A DNA stretch of 64,000 bases. It comes from Ferrimonas futtsuensis DSM 18154 (lineage in GTDB: Bacteria > Pseudomonadota > Gammaproteobacteria > Enterobacterales > Shewanellaceae). A program made the translations under genes and the position numbers. Positions 1 to 8,104 of this stretch are shown one piece after another. The DNA lies in NCBI RefSeq assembly GCF_000422645.1, contig NZ_AUGL01000001.1, positions 1 through 64,000 of the forward strand, read 5' to 3'. Under the pieces are notes generated by a model that was given only the letters and a program-made list of their open reading frames with translations, made no database searches and had not been told where the DNA came from. Each line of letters begins with the position of its first letter. The first letter of the stretch is position 1.

Positions 1-9
1 CACAAAAAA

Positions 10-1034
10 GGGCTGTGTCTTATGTAACTGTTGCACCCCACCCAGCAACTTCGCTAAGACACTGCCTTTGATTCAATTGGTACCGGTAGCGGTCCAGCAT
101 TCGGTGCCATCCCAAGTAGTTGTGCAGATATTTAGTCGCTACACCTCGAAATCGCACCATCCAACTTTTCAATCGACTGTCGTAGGCGTTCACATTCTGT
201 ATGTGGAATGGCCCTCGCTTTCTCGGCCCTGATGCCTTAATCGTTTCATGCTTTATTCCCGCTCTTTTCGCGTACGCAGCGTAGACCGATGCCCTGTCGG
301 TACATAGACAAGCATCCATCGATAACACCGAACTCAGGGCGGCACCGACATGTTTTGCATCAAGTCTTTCCAGCATGAAATCCGCAGTTTGCCCAGACCT
401 GTCTCGCACAATGAGAACAGAAACCTGGTCTTCGCTTCCTCCACCTTTGGTTTTACTTACTCCGCCGCGGACGCGGGCAGGTCGCTCTAACGTTTTCTGG
501 CCTTTGTTCGACTTCAGAAAGAAGGTTTCATCGGCTTCAACGATACCATGCTCTTGGGTAGCTTGTTTGTTGGCAATGAACTTGAGAAACCGGTGGCGCC
601 AGAGAAAGGCCGTGTTCTTGTTTATTCGGCACTCTTTTGCAGAGCGCCGGACGGTGAAGCCATCAATCAAACACTGAGCATACGCCAGCCAATGCTCCTT
701 TTTCCGCAAGCGAGCCAAGGGAGTGCCAGTTAATGGGTTGAAGGTTTTGCTACAGGACTTGCAACGATATCGAGGAAGACCGTGGCTTGAGCCCCAAGGA
801 CGCAACTCAACAGAGTGGCAATGGGGACAACTATCTGGATGATTCTCTATGAGAAATGCGCTGGCAGAGGCGCCATCAAAGCAAAGAAGATTGAGTAGCT
901 GTTCGCGCTGGCTTGGCGACAGCTCCTCAATATGGTGAAGCAACTGTGTGAATTGCTGCTGTTTCATACCTGAACTCCCAAAGCGGAGAGGTACCTTAAG
1001 TATACGCCTTCAACAGCTAACTAAAACACAGCCC
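10..1034 (-). mobile_element. IS1595-family insertion sequence, apparently complete
   Basis: The element is bounded by imperfect terminal inverted repeats: 10-33 matches the reverse complement of 1011-1034 at 20 of 24 positions, both ends starting GGGCTGTGT. One transposase gene fills it, and its stop codon lies inside the left repeat. Both flanks carry a run of six A (4-9 and 1035-1040), a possible target duplication, although the family usually duplicates 8 bp. The right flank is the U-tract side of the acnB terminator, so the element sits at the end of the acnB transcription unit. Confidence 0.85.
20..967 (-). CDS. IS1595-family (ISXO2-like) transposase
   Basis: A 315-residue transposase that would cut and join the ends of its own element. 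A zinc-ribbon near the N-terminus has Cys47, Cys50, Cys69 and Cys72, followed by a helix-turn-helix-like stretch. The catalytic RNase H-like domain shows the first Asp in the EADETFF motif (about residue 146), a second in CTDRASVY (about 224) and the HIQNVNAYDSRLKSW motif typical of ISXO2-like transposases, where an Asn often replaces the third acidic residue. The frame is intact with no frameshift, so the protein could be active. It is the only gene in the element and unrelated to its chromosomal neighbours. Confidence 0.9.
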   Translation of the reverse strand: MKQQQFTQLLHHIEELSPSQREQLLNLLCFDGASASAFLIENHPDSCPHCHSVELRPWGSSHGLPRYRCKSCSKTFNPLTGTPLARLRKKEHWLAYAQCLIDGFTVRRSAKECRINKNTAFLWRHRFLKFIANKQATQEHGIVEADETFFLKSNKGQKTLERPARVRGGVSKTKGGGSEDQVSVLIVRDRSGQTADFMLERLDAKHVGAALSSVLSMDACLCTDRASVYAAYAKRAGIKHETIKASGPRKRGPFHIQNVNAYDSRLKSWMVRFRGVATKYLHNYLGWHRMLDRYRYQLNQRQCLSEVAGWGATVT

Positions 1035-1063
1035 AAAAAAGCCCCGCATCTGGCGGGGCTTTT
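1035..1063 (-). terminator. Intrinsic terminator of acnB, adjoining the IS end
   Basis: A 7-bp GC stem (1041-1047 with 1053-1059) and 5-nt loop are followed on the minus strand by six U encoded by 1035-1040. Four T at 1060-1063 could also serve the plus strand. The inserted IS begins directly after the A-run, so stem and U-tract both survive. Confidence 0.85.
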
Positions 1064-1083
1064 GAGTTTGGCCGGTACCGGCG

Positions 1084-3681
1084 TTAAACCGCCGTCTGGA
1101 TAATCACCTCACCGGCAGGCTTGGTGTAATGCTCCATCTTGTGGAAGTTCAGGTAACGGTAGGTGTCCGCCGCCTGAGCATCGATCGCCTTGGCGTACTC
1201 CTGATACTCCTCAACGCTAGGCAGTTTGCCCATGATGGAGGCCACCGCCGCCAGCTCCGCAGAGGCCAGGAACACATTGGCTCCGGTGCCCAGACGGTTG
1301 GGGAAGTTACGGGTAGAGGTGGAGACCACGGACGCACCGTCGGCGACCCGGGCCTGGTTACCCATACACAGGGAACAGCCGGGCTGCTCGGTGCGGGCGC
1401 CCACTCGGCCATAGATGCCGTAGTAACCCTCGTCGATCAGCTGCTGCTGGTCCATCTTGGTCGGTGGCGCCACCCACAGACGGGTCGGCAGGGCGCCTTT
1501 GTGCTTGTCCAGCAGCTTGCCGGCGGCGCGGAAGTGACCGATGTTGGTCATGCAGGAGCCGATGAACACCTCGTCGATGCTTTCGCCCTGAACCTCGGAC
1601 AGCAGTCGGGCGTCGTCGGGATCGTTCGGCGCACACAGGATAGGCTGGGTGATCTGGGCCAGATCGATCTCGATCACTTCACAGTACTCAGCATCGGCAT
1701 CCGCTTCCATCAGCTCCGGATTGGCCAGCCACTTCTCCATCGCCTGGATGCGACGCTCAATGGTACGGCGGTCACCGTAACCTTCGGCAATCATCCACTT
1801 CAGCATGACGATGTTGGACTGCAGGTACTCGGCCACAGAGTCCTCGGACAGCTTGATGGTACAACCGGCGGCGGAACGCTCGGCAGAGGCGTCGGACAGT
1901 TCAAACGCCTGCTCGACGGTGAGGTGGTCCAGACCTTCGATCTCCAGCACGCGGCCGGAGAAGATGTTTTTCTTGCCCTGCTTCTCTACGGTCAGCAGGC
2001 CCTGCTGGATGGCGTAGTAGGGGATGGCGTGCACCAGATCGCGCAGGGTGATGCCTGGCTGCATCTCGCCCTTGAAGCGCACCAGTACCGACTCAGGCAT
2101 ATCCAGAGGCATCACACCGGTGGCGGCAGCGAAAGCCACCAGGCCGGAGCCTGCCGGGAAGGAGATCCCCAGTGGGAAACGGGTGTGGGAGTCACCGCCG
2201 GTACCTACGGTATCGGGCAGCAGCATGCGGTTCAGCCAGGAGTGAATCACGCCGTCACCCGGGCGCAGGGAGATGCCGCCACGGTTCATGATGAAGTCAG
2301 GCAGGGTGGCGTGAGTGGTCACGTCCACCGGCTTGGGGTAGGCGGAGGTGTGACAGAAGGACTGCATGGTCAGGTCGGCGGAGAAGCCCAGACAGGCCAG
2401 ATCCTTGAGTTCGTCGCGGGTCATGGGACCGGTGGTGTCCTGGGAGCCCACAGTGGTCATCTTGGGTTCACAGTATTGACCGGGGCGGACGCCGGTGACG
2501 CCACAGGCCTTGCCGACCATCTTCTGCGCCAGGGTATAACCCTTGCCGCTGTCGACCACATCGGCGGGACGACGGAACACCTCGCTGGTGCCCAGCTCCA
2601 GGGCTTCACGGGCGCGGTCGGTCAGACCACGGCCGATGATCAGTGGAATACGGCCACCGGCGCGCACCTCGTCCAGCAGCACATCGGTTTTCAGATTGAA
2701 GCGACACAGCTCCTCACCGGTATCGGCATTTTTGGCCAATCCCTCATAGGGGTAGATCTCGATGACGTCGCCCATGTTCATCTTGCTGACATCCAGCTCG
2801 ATGGGCAGGGCGCCGGCGTCTTCCATGGTGTTGAAGAAGATCGGTGCGATCTTGCCGCCCAGGCAGTAACCGCCGGCGCGCTTGTTGGGTACATTGGGAA
2901 TGTCGTCACCCATAAACCACAGCACCGAGTTGGTGGCGGACTTACGGGAGGAGCCGGTGCCCACAACGTCGCCAACATAAGCCACCGGATGGCCCTTCTC
3001 CTTCAGCGCCTCGATGGTGCTGATGGGGCCAATCTCGCCATCCTTGTCCGGAGTAATGCCGTCACGGGCAGTCTTCAGCATCGCCAGGGCGTGCAGCGGG
3101 ATGTCCGGACGGGACCAGGCGTCAGGGGCGGGGGACAGGTCGTCGGTGTTGGTCTCGCCGCTCACCTTGAACACGGTCAGGGTGATCTTTTCCGCCAGGG
3201 CTGGCTTGGAGAGGAACCACTCCGCTTCGGCCCAGGAGTGCACCACCTGCTTGGCAAAGTCGTTGCCGGCGTTCATCTTCTCAACCACATCGTGGAAGGC
3301 ATCGAACATCAGCAGGGTGTGAGACAGGGCCTTGGCGGCCAGAGGCGCCAGCTCGGCGTCATCCAGCAGGGCAATCAGTGGCTCGATGTTGTAGCCACCC
3401 TGCATGGTGCCCAGCAATTCAGTGGCACGCGCCTTGCTCAGCAGCGGGCTGGAGGCCTCACCGCGGGCGACGGCGGTCAGGAAGCTGGCCTTCACATAGG
3501 CGGCCTCATCGACACCGGGCGGAATGCGATTTTCCAGCAGATCGACCAGGGTCTCCTCTTCACCGACGGGGGGATTCTTCAGCAGCTCCACCAGGGCCGC
3601 GGTTTGCTCCGCGTCCAGGGGCTTGGGAGCAATACCTTGGTTTGCGCGTTCGGCGACGTGTTCACGGTAGGCTTCTAGCAC
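1084..3681 (-). CDS. acnB: Aconitate hydratase B / 2-methylisocitrate dehydratase
   Basis: The 865-residue product is the same length as E. coli AcnB and is the main cytosolic TCA-cycle aconitase (citrate to isocitrate via cis-aconitate); the family also hydrates 2-methyl-cis-aconitate. The N-terminal HEAT-like domain is followed by the swivel domain and the three Fe-S domains. The 4Fe-4S ligands are seen in [10 protein letters not shown] (about residue 710) and [10 protein letters not shown] (about 769 and 772). Translation starts at a GTG (MLEAYREH matches the E. coli N-terminus), preceded by an AGAGGA ribosome-binding site. It is monocistronic, with its own terminator and a candidate CRP site upstream. 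Confidence 0.97.
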   Translation of the reverse strand: MLEAYREHVAERANQGIAPKPLDAEQTAALVELLKNPPVGEEETLVDLLENRIPPGVDEAAYVKASFLTAVARGEASSPLLSKARATELLGTMQGGYNIEPLIALLDDAELAPLAAKALSHTLLMFDAFHDVVEKMNAGNDFAKQVVHSWAEAEWFLSKPALAEKITLTVFKVSGETNTDDLSPAPDAWSRPDIPLHALAMLKTARDGITPDKDGEIGPISTIEALKEKGHPVAYVGDVVGTGSSRKSATNSVLWFMGDDIPNVPNKRAGGYCLGGKIAPIFFNTMEDAGALPIELDVSKMNMGDVIEIYPYEGLAKNADTGEELCRFNLKTDVLLDEVRAGGRIPLIIGRGLTDRAREALELGTSEVFRRPADVVDSGKGYTLAQKMVGKACGVTGVRPGQYCEPKMTTVGSQDTTGPMTRDELKDLACLGFSADLTMQSFCHTSAYPKPVDVTTHATLPDFIMNRGGISLRPGDGVIHSWLNRMLLPDTVGTGGDSHTRFPLGISFPAGSGLVAFAAATGVMPLDMPESVLVRFKGEMQPGITLRDLVHAIPYYAIQQGLLTVEKQGKKNIFSGRVLEIEGLDHLTVEQAFELSDASAERSAAGCTIKLSEDSVAEYLQSNIVMLKWMIAEGYGDRRTIERRIQAMEKWLANPELMEADADAEYCEVIEIDLAQITQPILCAPNDPDDARLLSEVQGESIDEVFIGSCMTNIGHFRAAGKLLDKHKGALPTRLWVAPPTKMDQQQLIDEGYYGIYGRVGARTEQPGCSLCMGNQARVADGASVVSTSTRNFPNRLGTGANVFLASAELAAVASIMGKLPSVEEYQEYAKAIDAQAADTYRYLNFHKMEHYTKPAGEVIIQTAV

Positions 3682-3807
3682 GGCAAAATTCCTCTTTTAC
3701 TGGCAGGCTTACAACGAAGCTGCTCGTCCTGTTGTTGATTCCGGGTTCTCGGCCACTGCTTCAGATCACAGCGAGCTCCGGTTTTGCGTGGCGTTTTGGT
3801 TCCATTT

Positions 3808-3823
3808 TGTGATGAATGCCACA
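3808..3823. promoter_or_regulatory. Candidate CRP-type site upstream of acnB
   Basis: TGTGA, six bases, then CCACA: one mismatch from the CRP consensus TGTGA-N6-TCACA. It lies about 127 nt before the acnB start. E. coli acnB is known to be CRP-activated, which supports but does not prove the call. Confidence 0.4.
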
Positions 3824-3926
3824 TGTTTTAGGCTGTGGGCAGTATATCTGAATTAAAACGGAAGTTTAAATTGCAACCGCTCCGATGAGCCGGTTTTTTG
3901 GACTAAAGTTGAAGAAAGTGAAGCTG

Positions 3927-3951
3927 GGCGGCACCCAGGACAGGTGCCGCC
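3927..3951 (-). terminator. Hairpin downstream of the DUF4382-like lipoprotein gene
   Basis: A 9-bp GC-rich stem (3927-3935 with 3943-3951) begins 9 nt after the lipoprotein stop codon. The minus strand after it is U-poor, so it is either a weak intrinsic terminator or an RNA 3' end stabiliser. Confidence 0.5.
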
Positions 3952-3959
3952 GCGCGGGA

Positions 3960-4964
3960 TCACAGAATGGGATCGAGATCTTGAACAGTGGTCAGTCCAG
4001 GCTGGACCTGTACCGGGGTGTAGTGCTGGTAGAAGGTAAAGTCCTGCTCTTCGGTCTCATGGCTTTCAGGCAGGTCGAAGTTGGCCACACAGGTGTAACC
4101 GATGCTGTAGATGCCCTCGCCGATAAAGCCAAACTCGTAACGATACTCGCCACTGGCCTCATCCAGGCTGATGTCTGCCGTAGCCACCGGGGCGACCAGA
4201 GGCGAACCCTCCGGGTATCCGGCATCGCCCACGATGTCGCCCATGGTGGTGCGATCGCGCTCTGAGGCGAACAGGTAAGCCACGTGACTGAATTCAGACA
4301 CCTCCAACAGGGAGGTCATGTCCGCTTCGCAGGCATCCTTCTGGACCTCTGAAAGTGCACCGGCGATGTTACCGGCCCCGGCCTGGTTCACCAACTGCAC
4401 CGCGGTCGGTTTAATGAACATCCCCTCCTGGCCCTGAGGGTCCACCAGTCCCTGACGCAGATTGAACTCCGCCACATAGCTGTTGATGCCGGTATTGATG
4501 GTAAAGGGCTGGTTGAAGAACAGGCGTCCGGCGGCGTCGGTGTTGCCCTTCACCCCTTTGCAACTGCCCTTGCTGTTGACCCGCAGCGGCACCACCCCCT
4601 GGTCCTGGGTGTTCACATAAGAGAGTTGCTCGGTGCCGTCTCCATCCAGGGCGTACAGGCACATGGTGTACTCCCCCACCGCCAGGGTCTGGCTGTTCAC
4701 CAGGGTGGCGCTGTCACTGCCGGTATACTGCAGCAGATCGACGCTGTCGGGACCGCCTTCGCTGAGATCGATCACCACGGGATCGCCGCCGTTCTCCGGC
4801 ACCAGGATCACTTCGTTGAAGTAGAGCACCACTTCATCCGCCTGCTCCACAGGTGCATCGGACACCGCTAAAGCAAACTGGCCGGTTTTGGGGGAAGAGG
4901 AGCCGCTGCCGCCGCAACCGGCCACAAGTAGCGCCAAACTGACAATAGAAAGGGGTTTTAACAT
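3960..4964 (-). CDS. DUF4382-like lipoprotein
   Basis: A 334-residue predicted lipoprotein. I start at the ATG at 4964 rather than further upstream because it gives a clean lipoprotein signal: MLKPLSIVSLALLVAGC, with the lipobox Cys at residue 17. A Gly/Ser-rich stretch follows, then a beta-rich region resembling DUF4382 domains (FALAVSDAPVEQADEVVLYFNEVIL), found in bacterial cell-surface proteins of unknown function. The C-terminal third contains ISLDEASGEYRYEFGFIGEGIYSI, suggesting a second beta-sandwich. No catalytic motif was found. It is divergent from the downstream phosphatase gene, with a candidate hairpin in its leader. The family assignment is from memory of the domain pattern and is moderately secure. 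Confidence 0.75.
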   Translation of the reverse strand: MLKPLSIVSLALLVAGCGGSGSSSPKTGQFALAVSDAPVEQADEVVLYFNEVILVPENGGDPVVIDLSEGGPDSVDLLQYTGSDSATLVNSQTLAVGEYTMCLYALDGDGTEQLSYVNTQDQGVVPLRVNSKGSCKGVKGNTDAAGRLFFNQPFTINTGINSYVAEFNLRQGLVDPQGQEGMFIKPTAVQLVNQAGAGNIAGALSEVQKDACEADMTSLLEVSEFSHVAYLFASERDRTTMGDIVGDAGYPEGSPLVAPVATADISLDEASGEYRYEFGFIGEGIYSIGYTCVANFDLPESHETEEQDFTFYQHYTPVQVQPGLTTVQDLDPIL

Positions 4965-4991
4965 AGGTTCACCATCAAAAAATGAGCTACA

Positions 4992-5012
4992 CTGCCCGCC
5001 GCAAAGGGGCAG
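4992..5012 (-). promoter_or_regulatory. Leader hairpin followed by a U-run, possible attenuator
   Basis: On the minus strand CTGCCC (5007-5012) can pair with GGGCAG (4992-4997), and six U follow about 9 nt later, before the lipoprotein start codon at 4964. The distance to the U-run is longer than for a standard terminator, so an attenuator role is only possible. Confidence 0.3.
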
Positions 5013-5102
5013 GCAATGGCATTGAAATATCTTCAGATGCCCTAACCTTAGTCGAAGCCTCAGCTCTTTCAAGGGGCACATACGCAAGTGATAGGAGTTG
5101 TT

Positions 5103-5750
5103 ATGGTCAAAGGGGTCATTTTCGATATGGACGGCATCCTGGTGGATTCCGAGCCGTTCTGGCAACTGGCTGAAATGGAGGTATTTCCTCAATATGGCGT
5201 GCCCATCACCCTGGAAGACACCCTAAAAACCCAGGGACTCAGAATTGATCATGTCGTTCAGTTCTGGTTCAGCCGCCACCCCTGGGACAACGCCAGCGCC
5301 AAGGAGGTCGAGCAGCGGATTCTCGACGCCATGGTGGCGGTGATCCGCGACAAGGGGCAACCCATGCCTGGCGTTGTTTCGACTCTCGACACCCTGCACC
5401 AGGCAGGCATCCCCATGGCTGTCGCCACCTCCTCGCCTCATATCCTGATGGAAGCCACCCTGGAGAAGCTTGCAATAGGCCACTACTTCCAGGCCACCTG
5501 CTCCGCCGAACATCTGCCCCTGGGCAAACCCCACCCCCAGGTCTACCTCAATGCGATCGACGCCCTCAACCTTGAGGCCACCCAGTGTCTCGCCGTCGAA
5601 GACTCCTTCAACGGCCTTTTGGCGGCCAAGGCGGCCAGGATGCACACCCTGGCCATCCCCGATGCCGAGCACAGGGCAGACCCCAGGTATGTGATCGCCG
5701 ACAGACAGTATCTCAGCCTGGAGGAGTTCTCCCTGGAGCACTGGCTGTAG
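5103..5750 (+). CDS. hxpB: HAD-superfamily hexitol/sugar phosphatase (HxpB/YniC type)
   Basis: A 215-residue haloacid dehalogenase-type phosphatase; the E. coli relative HxpB (YniC) acts on 2-deoxyglucose 6-phosphate and hexitol phosphates. HAD motif I is IFDMDGILVDSEP (nucleophile Asp8, acid/base Asp10), motif II is VATSSP, and the KP of LGKPHPQVY plus VEDSFNGLLAA supply motifs III and IV. A cap domain lies between motifs I and II. I chose the ATG at 5103 over the in-frame GTG at 5088 because AGGAG stands 5 nt before it. The gene is alone, convergent with the patatin gene and separated from it by a shared terminator. Confidence 0.88.
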   Translation: MVKGVIFDMDGILVDSEPFWQLAEMEVFPQYGVPITLEDTLKTQGLRIDHVVQFWFSRHPWDNASAKEVEQRILDAMVAVIRDKGQPMPGVVSTLDTLHQAGIPMAVATSSPHILMEATLEKLAIGHYFQATCSAEHLPLGKPHPQVYLNAIDALNLEATQCLAVEDSFNGLLAAKAARMHTLAIPDAEHRADPRYVIADRQYLSLEEFSLEHWL

Positions 5751-5765
5751 CAGCGTTCGACGCAG

Positions 5766-5790
5766 AAAGGGCACCCTGGGGTGCCCTTTT
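5766..5790. terminator. Bidirectional intrinsic terminator
   Basis: A 10-bp stem (5766-5775 with 5780-5789) and 4-nt loop are flanked by A on one side and T on the other. It separates the convergent phosphatase and patatin genes. Confidence 0.9.
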
Positions 5791-5815
5791 CCGTATCCGC
5801 ATCGATGGAACTGCG

Positions 5816-8041
5816 TCAGAAGCGCTTGCCCAGGAACAGATAGAGGCTGGAATCACCGCTGTCCGCCATGCCCCAGGCGATGGCCGCAGGCCCCAGTTTG
5901 GTTTCGGCACCGATAAACAGGCTGCCAGCGTAGATGAGGTCGTCCCAGTCTGCGTCATTGCGGGTCAGCCAGACGTTCCCCGCCTCGGCGGAAAAACCCA
6001 GATACAGGGGCCAGGTGATGCCCAGCACCTCCTTACTCAGATCATAGGTGTACACCCCGGCAATCAGCCCCTTGTGGCTTCCCAGCAGAGAGTCCCGATA
6101 GAAGCCGGACAGGTTCAGGAAGCCGCCCAGAGAGGTGAAGTGAACAAAGCTGATGCCGTCGCTGTCGATGGTCTCCAGTTCACTCTTGATGAAGAAACTG
6201 TGCTGATCCCAATTGGTGGCACCGATCCACTCCAGGTGATAGACCAAGGACTCCTGCTGATTGGTGGGCAGGCCGTCGAATGCCAGATCCGAGCGCTCAT
6301 CGATGTGGGACAGGCTCACCAACAGCCGGTGCCCCTGGGTAGGGAACATGGCGCCGTCCAGGGTATCGTAGCCGAAACTGAACATGGCACCGTGGAACTC
6401 ATAATCACCCAGTTTGTTCAATACCAGGGCGTGCTCGTCATTGACCTCACCGGACTCGTACTGATACCCCAGCTCCAGCTGGGCCGCCAGCCCCAGGTTG
6501 ATGCCCAAACCCGCCATCCAGTTATCCCGTTTGCGCTCAATGCTGCGGAACGGGAAATCCTCCGTGGGTGAAATACGCTCCCAACGCTCCTGTTGCGCCT
6601 CGAACTGCGCCCGGCCGTACCAGCGGCCATTGGCGTCCAGGGGCAGATAAAACTCACTGCTGAGCCTGCGATTGGTCCCCAGGGATAACTCATTTCGCCA
6701 CTGTCCATTCAGGCTGGTGATGTTATTCATGGTGAAGGCGATATCCAGGTTCGAGGTCGTCGGATTGTCGAAGTCATCCTCAAACCTCAGCCCCAGCTCG
6801 AACAGGTGGGGACCCCAGCTCTTGCCGTCGGTATCCACCACCAGCACCCGCCCTTCGGCCCTTTCCTGGATGTAAGCATCCACCCGCTCAAACTCATTGA
6901 GGGCATAGACGCGGGCAATGGCGTCCTCGATCTCGTCCTGAGCCAGGGGTTGACCGGGTTTGACCCCCAGTGCGGTGAGAATGCGGCTCTCGCTGACCCA
7001 GGAGTCGTTGTCCAACTCGATGGCCACCAGCTCCCCGGCGCCCTTATTCTCCCAGAAGCTGCGCAAAGCCTGTTTCTGAGCCAGGTGGCCGGCATAACGA
7101 GCCTCAGGCAGAGAGAGTGCCCTGAGCTGTTCCAGCTTGACCCTGGCAGCCGCCTCGCCCCGGGGAATCATCTGCGGCATCAGATCAAAATCGGACGTCC
7201 CCACCCCATCGATCTCCGGCACCAGCAGGATATCCTGGTCCCCCATCAGGGCCACCTGTTGATCCCGGGTGAGGTTGGTCAGGTAGCCAGTCAGTTGGTC
7301 GACGATGTCAAATACCGATTTGAGATCATCCTTACCCTTGAGTGGCGTGCCGATGTCCACGGCAATAACGACGTCCGCCCCCATCGCCTTCACCACGGAA
7401 ACAGGCAGATTGTTGGCCATGCCGCCGTCCACCAGCATATGGCCATCGATCTCTATGGGCGCCAGCGCCCCGGGTACCGTCATGCTCGCCTGCATCGCCA
7501 GCACCAGGTTACCGCTCTCCAGCACCACTTCACTGCGATCGGCTAGATCCGTGGCAACGGTACGCAGGGGGATGGGCAGATCATCGAAGTGACCCACTTC
7601 TGGAATGTTGCCCACGGAGCGGCGAATCAGCGAGCGCATGGTCTGCCCCTGCAGCGCCCCTTTGGGAAAACGCAGCTCCCCCTCCCGGTAGCCCATCTGG
7701 ATCCCCAGGGGGAAATCATCCCGCTGCTGCTTGTCACGATAGGAGAGGTCTTCCCTGGGGATCTCGTCGTCGAAGCCGGTATTGAAATCCATGGACAGCA
7801 GGATCGCCTCGATCTCATCGGCACTGTATCCCAGGGCATAGAGCCCGGCCACATAGGAGCCCATGGAGGTGCCGGCGATGTAATCCACCGGAATCCTGTT
7901 CTGTTCCAGCACCCTGAGCACACCGATGTGGGCCGCTCCCTTGGCGCCGCCGCCGGAGAGCACCACACCCACGGTGGGGCGCTCGGACGCCTGCCCCCAC
8001 ATAGGCAGGAGCAGCAGAAAAGCCAGCAATATACGTAACAT
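5816..8041 (-). CDS. Patatin-like phospholipase fused to an outer-membrane beta-barrel (type Vd/PlpD-like)
   Basis: A 741-residue protein with a signal peptide (about residues 1-18), a patatin domain and a C-terminal barrel. The patatin domain has the oxyanion-hole GGGAKG (about 30-35), the nucleophile motif GTSMG (Ser59) and the DGG motif with catalytic Asp205. After it come a POTRA-like linker (about 320-395) and a surface-antigen/BamA-type barrel ending in Phe, typical of outer-membrane proteins. This layout matches type Vd autotransporters such as Pseudomonas PlpD. I start at the ATG at 8041, preceded by AGAGGGAT, because upstream codons lack a signal peptide. Whether the patatin part is released or stays attached cannot be told from the sequence. 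Confidence 0.88.
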   Translation of the reverse strand: MLRILLAFLLLLPMWGQASERPTVGVVLSGGGAKGAAHIGVLRVLEQNRIPVDYIAGTSMGSYVAGLYALGYSADEIEAILLSMDFNTGFDDEIPREDLSYRDKQQRDDFPLGIQMGYREGELRFPKGALQGQTMRSLIRRSVGNIPEVGHFDDLPIPLRTVATDLADRSEVVLESGNLVLAMQASMTVPGALAPIEIDGHMLVDGGMANNLPVSVVKAMGADVVIAVDIGTPLKGKDDLKSVFDIVDQLTGYLTNLTRDQQVALMGDQDILLVPEIDGVGTSDFDLMPQMIPRGEAAARVKLEQLRALSLPEARYAGHLAQKQALRSFWENKGAGELVAIELDNDSWVSESRILTALGVKPGQPLAQDEIEDAIARVYALNEFERVDAYIQERAEGRVLVVDTDGKSWGPHLFELGLRFEDDFDNPTTSNLDIAFTMNNITSLNGQWRNELSLGTNRRLSSEFYLPLDANGRWYGRAQFEAQQERWERISPTEDFPFRSIERKRDNWMAGLGINLGLAAQLELGYQYESGEVNDEHALVLNKLGDYEFHGAMFSFGYDTLDGAMFPTQGHRLLVSLSHIDERSDLAFDGLPTNQQESLVYHLEWIGATNWDQHSFFIKSELETIDSDGISFVHFTSLGGFLNLSGFYRDSLLGSHKGLIAGVYTYDLSKEVLGITWPLYLGFSAEAGNVWLTRNDADWDDLIYAGSLFIGAETKLGPAAIAWGMADSGDSSLYLFLGKRF

Positions 8042-8104
8042 AGATCCCTCTAGGGCGAGTTTATCTTGGTGATGACCCTCGGGCACCCAGGGCGGCTGTG
8101 CCCC

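Noticed and set aside
1129-3678. 849-codon open frame on the plus strand opposite acnB
   Set aside because: It is antisense to a clear AcnB gene, has no domain pattern and results from high GC content and codon structure.
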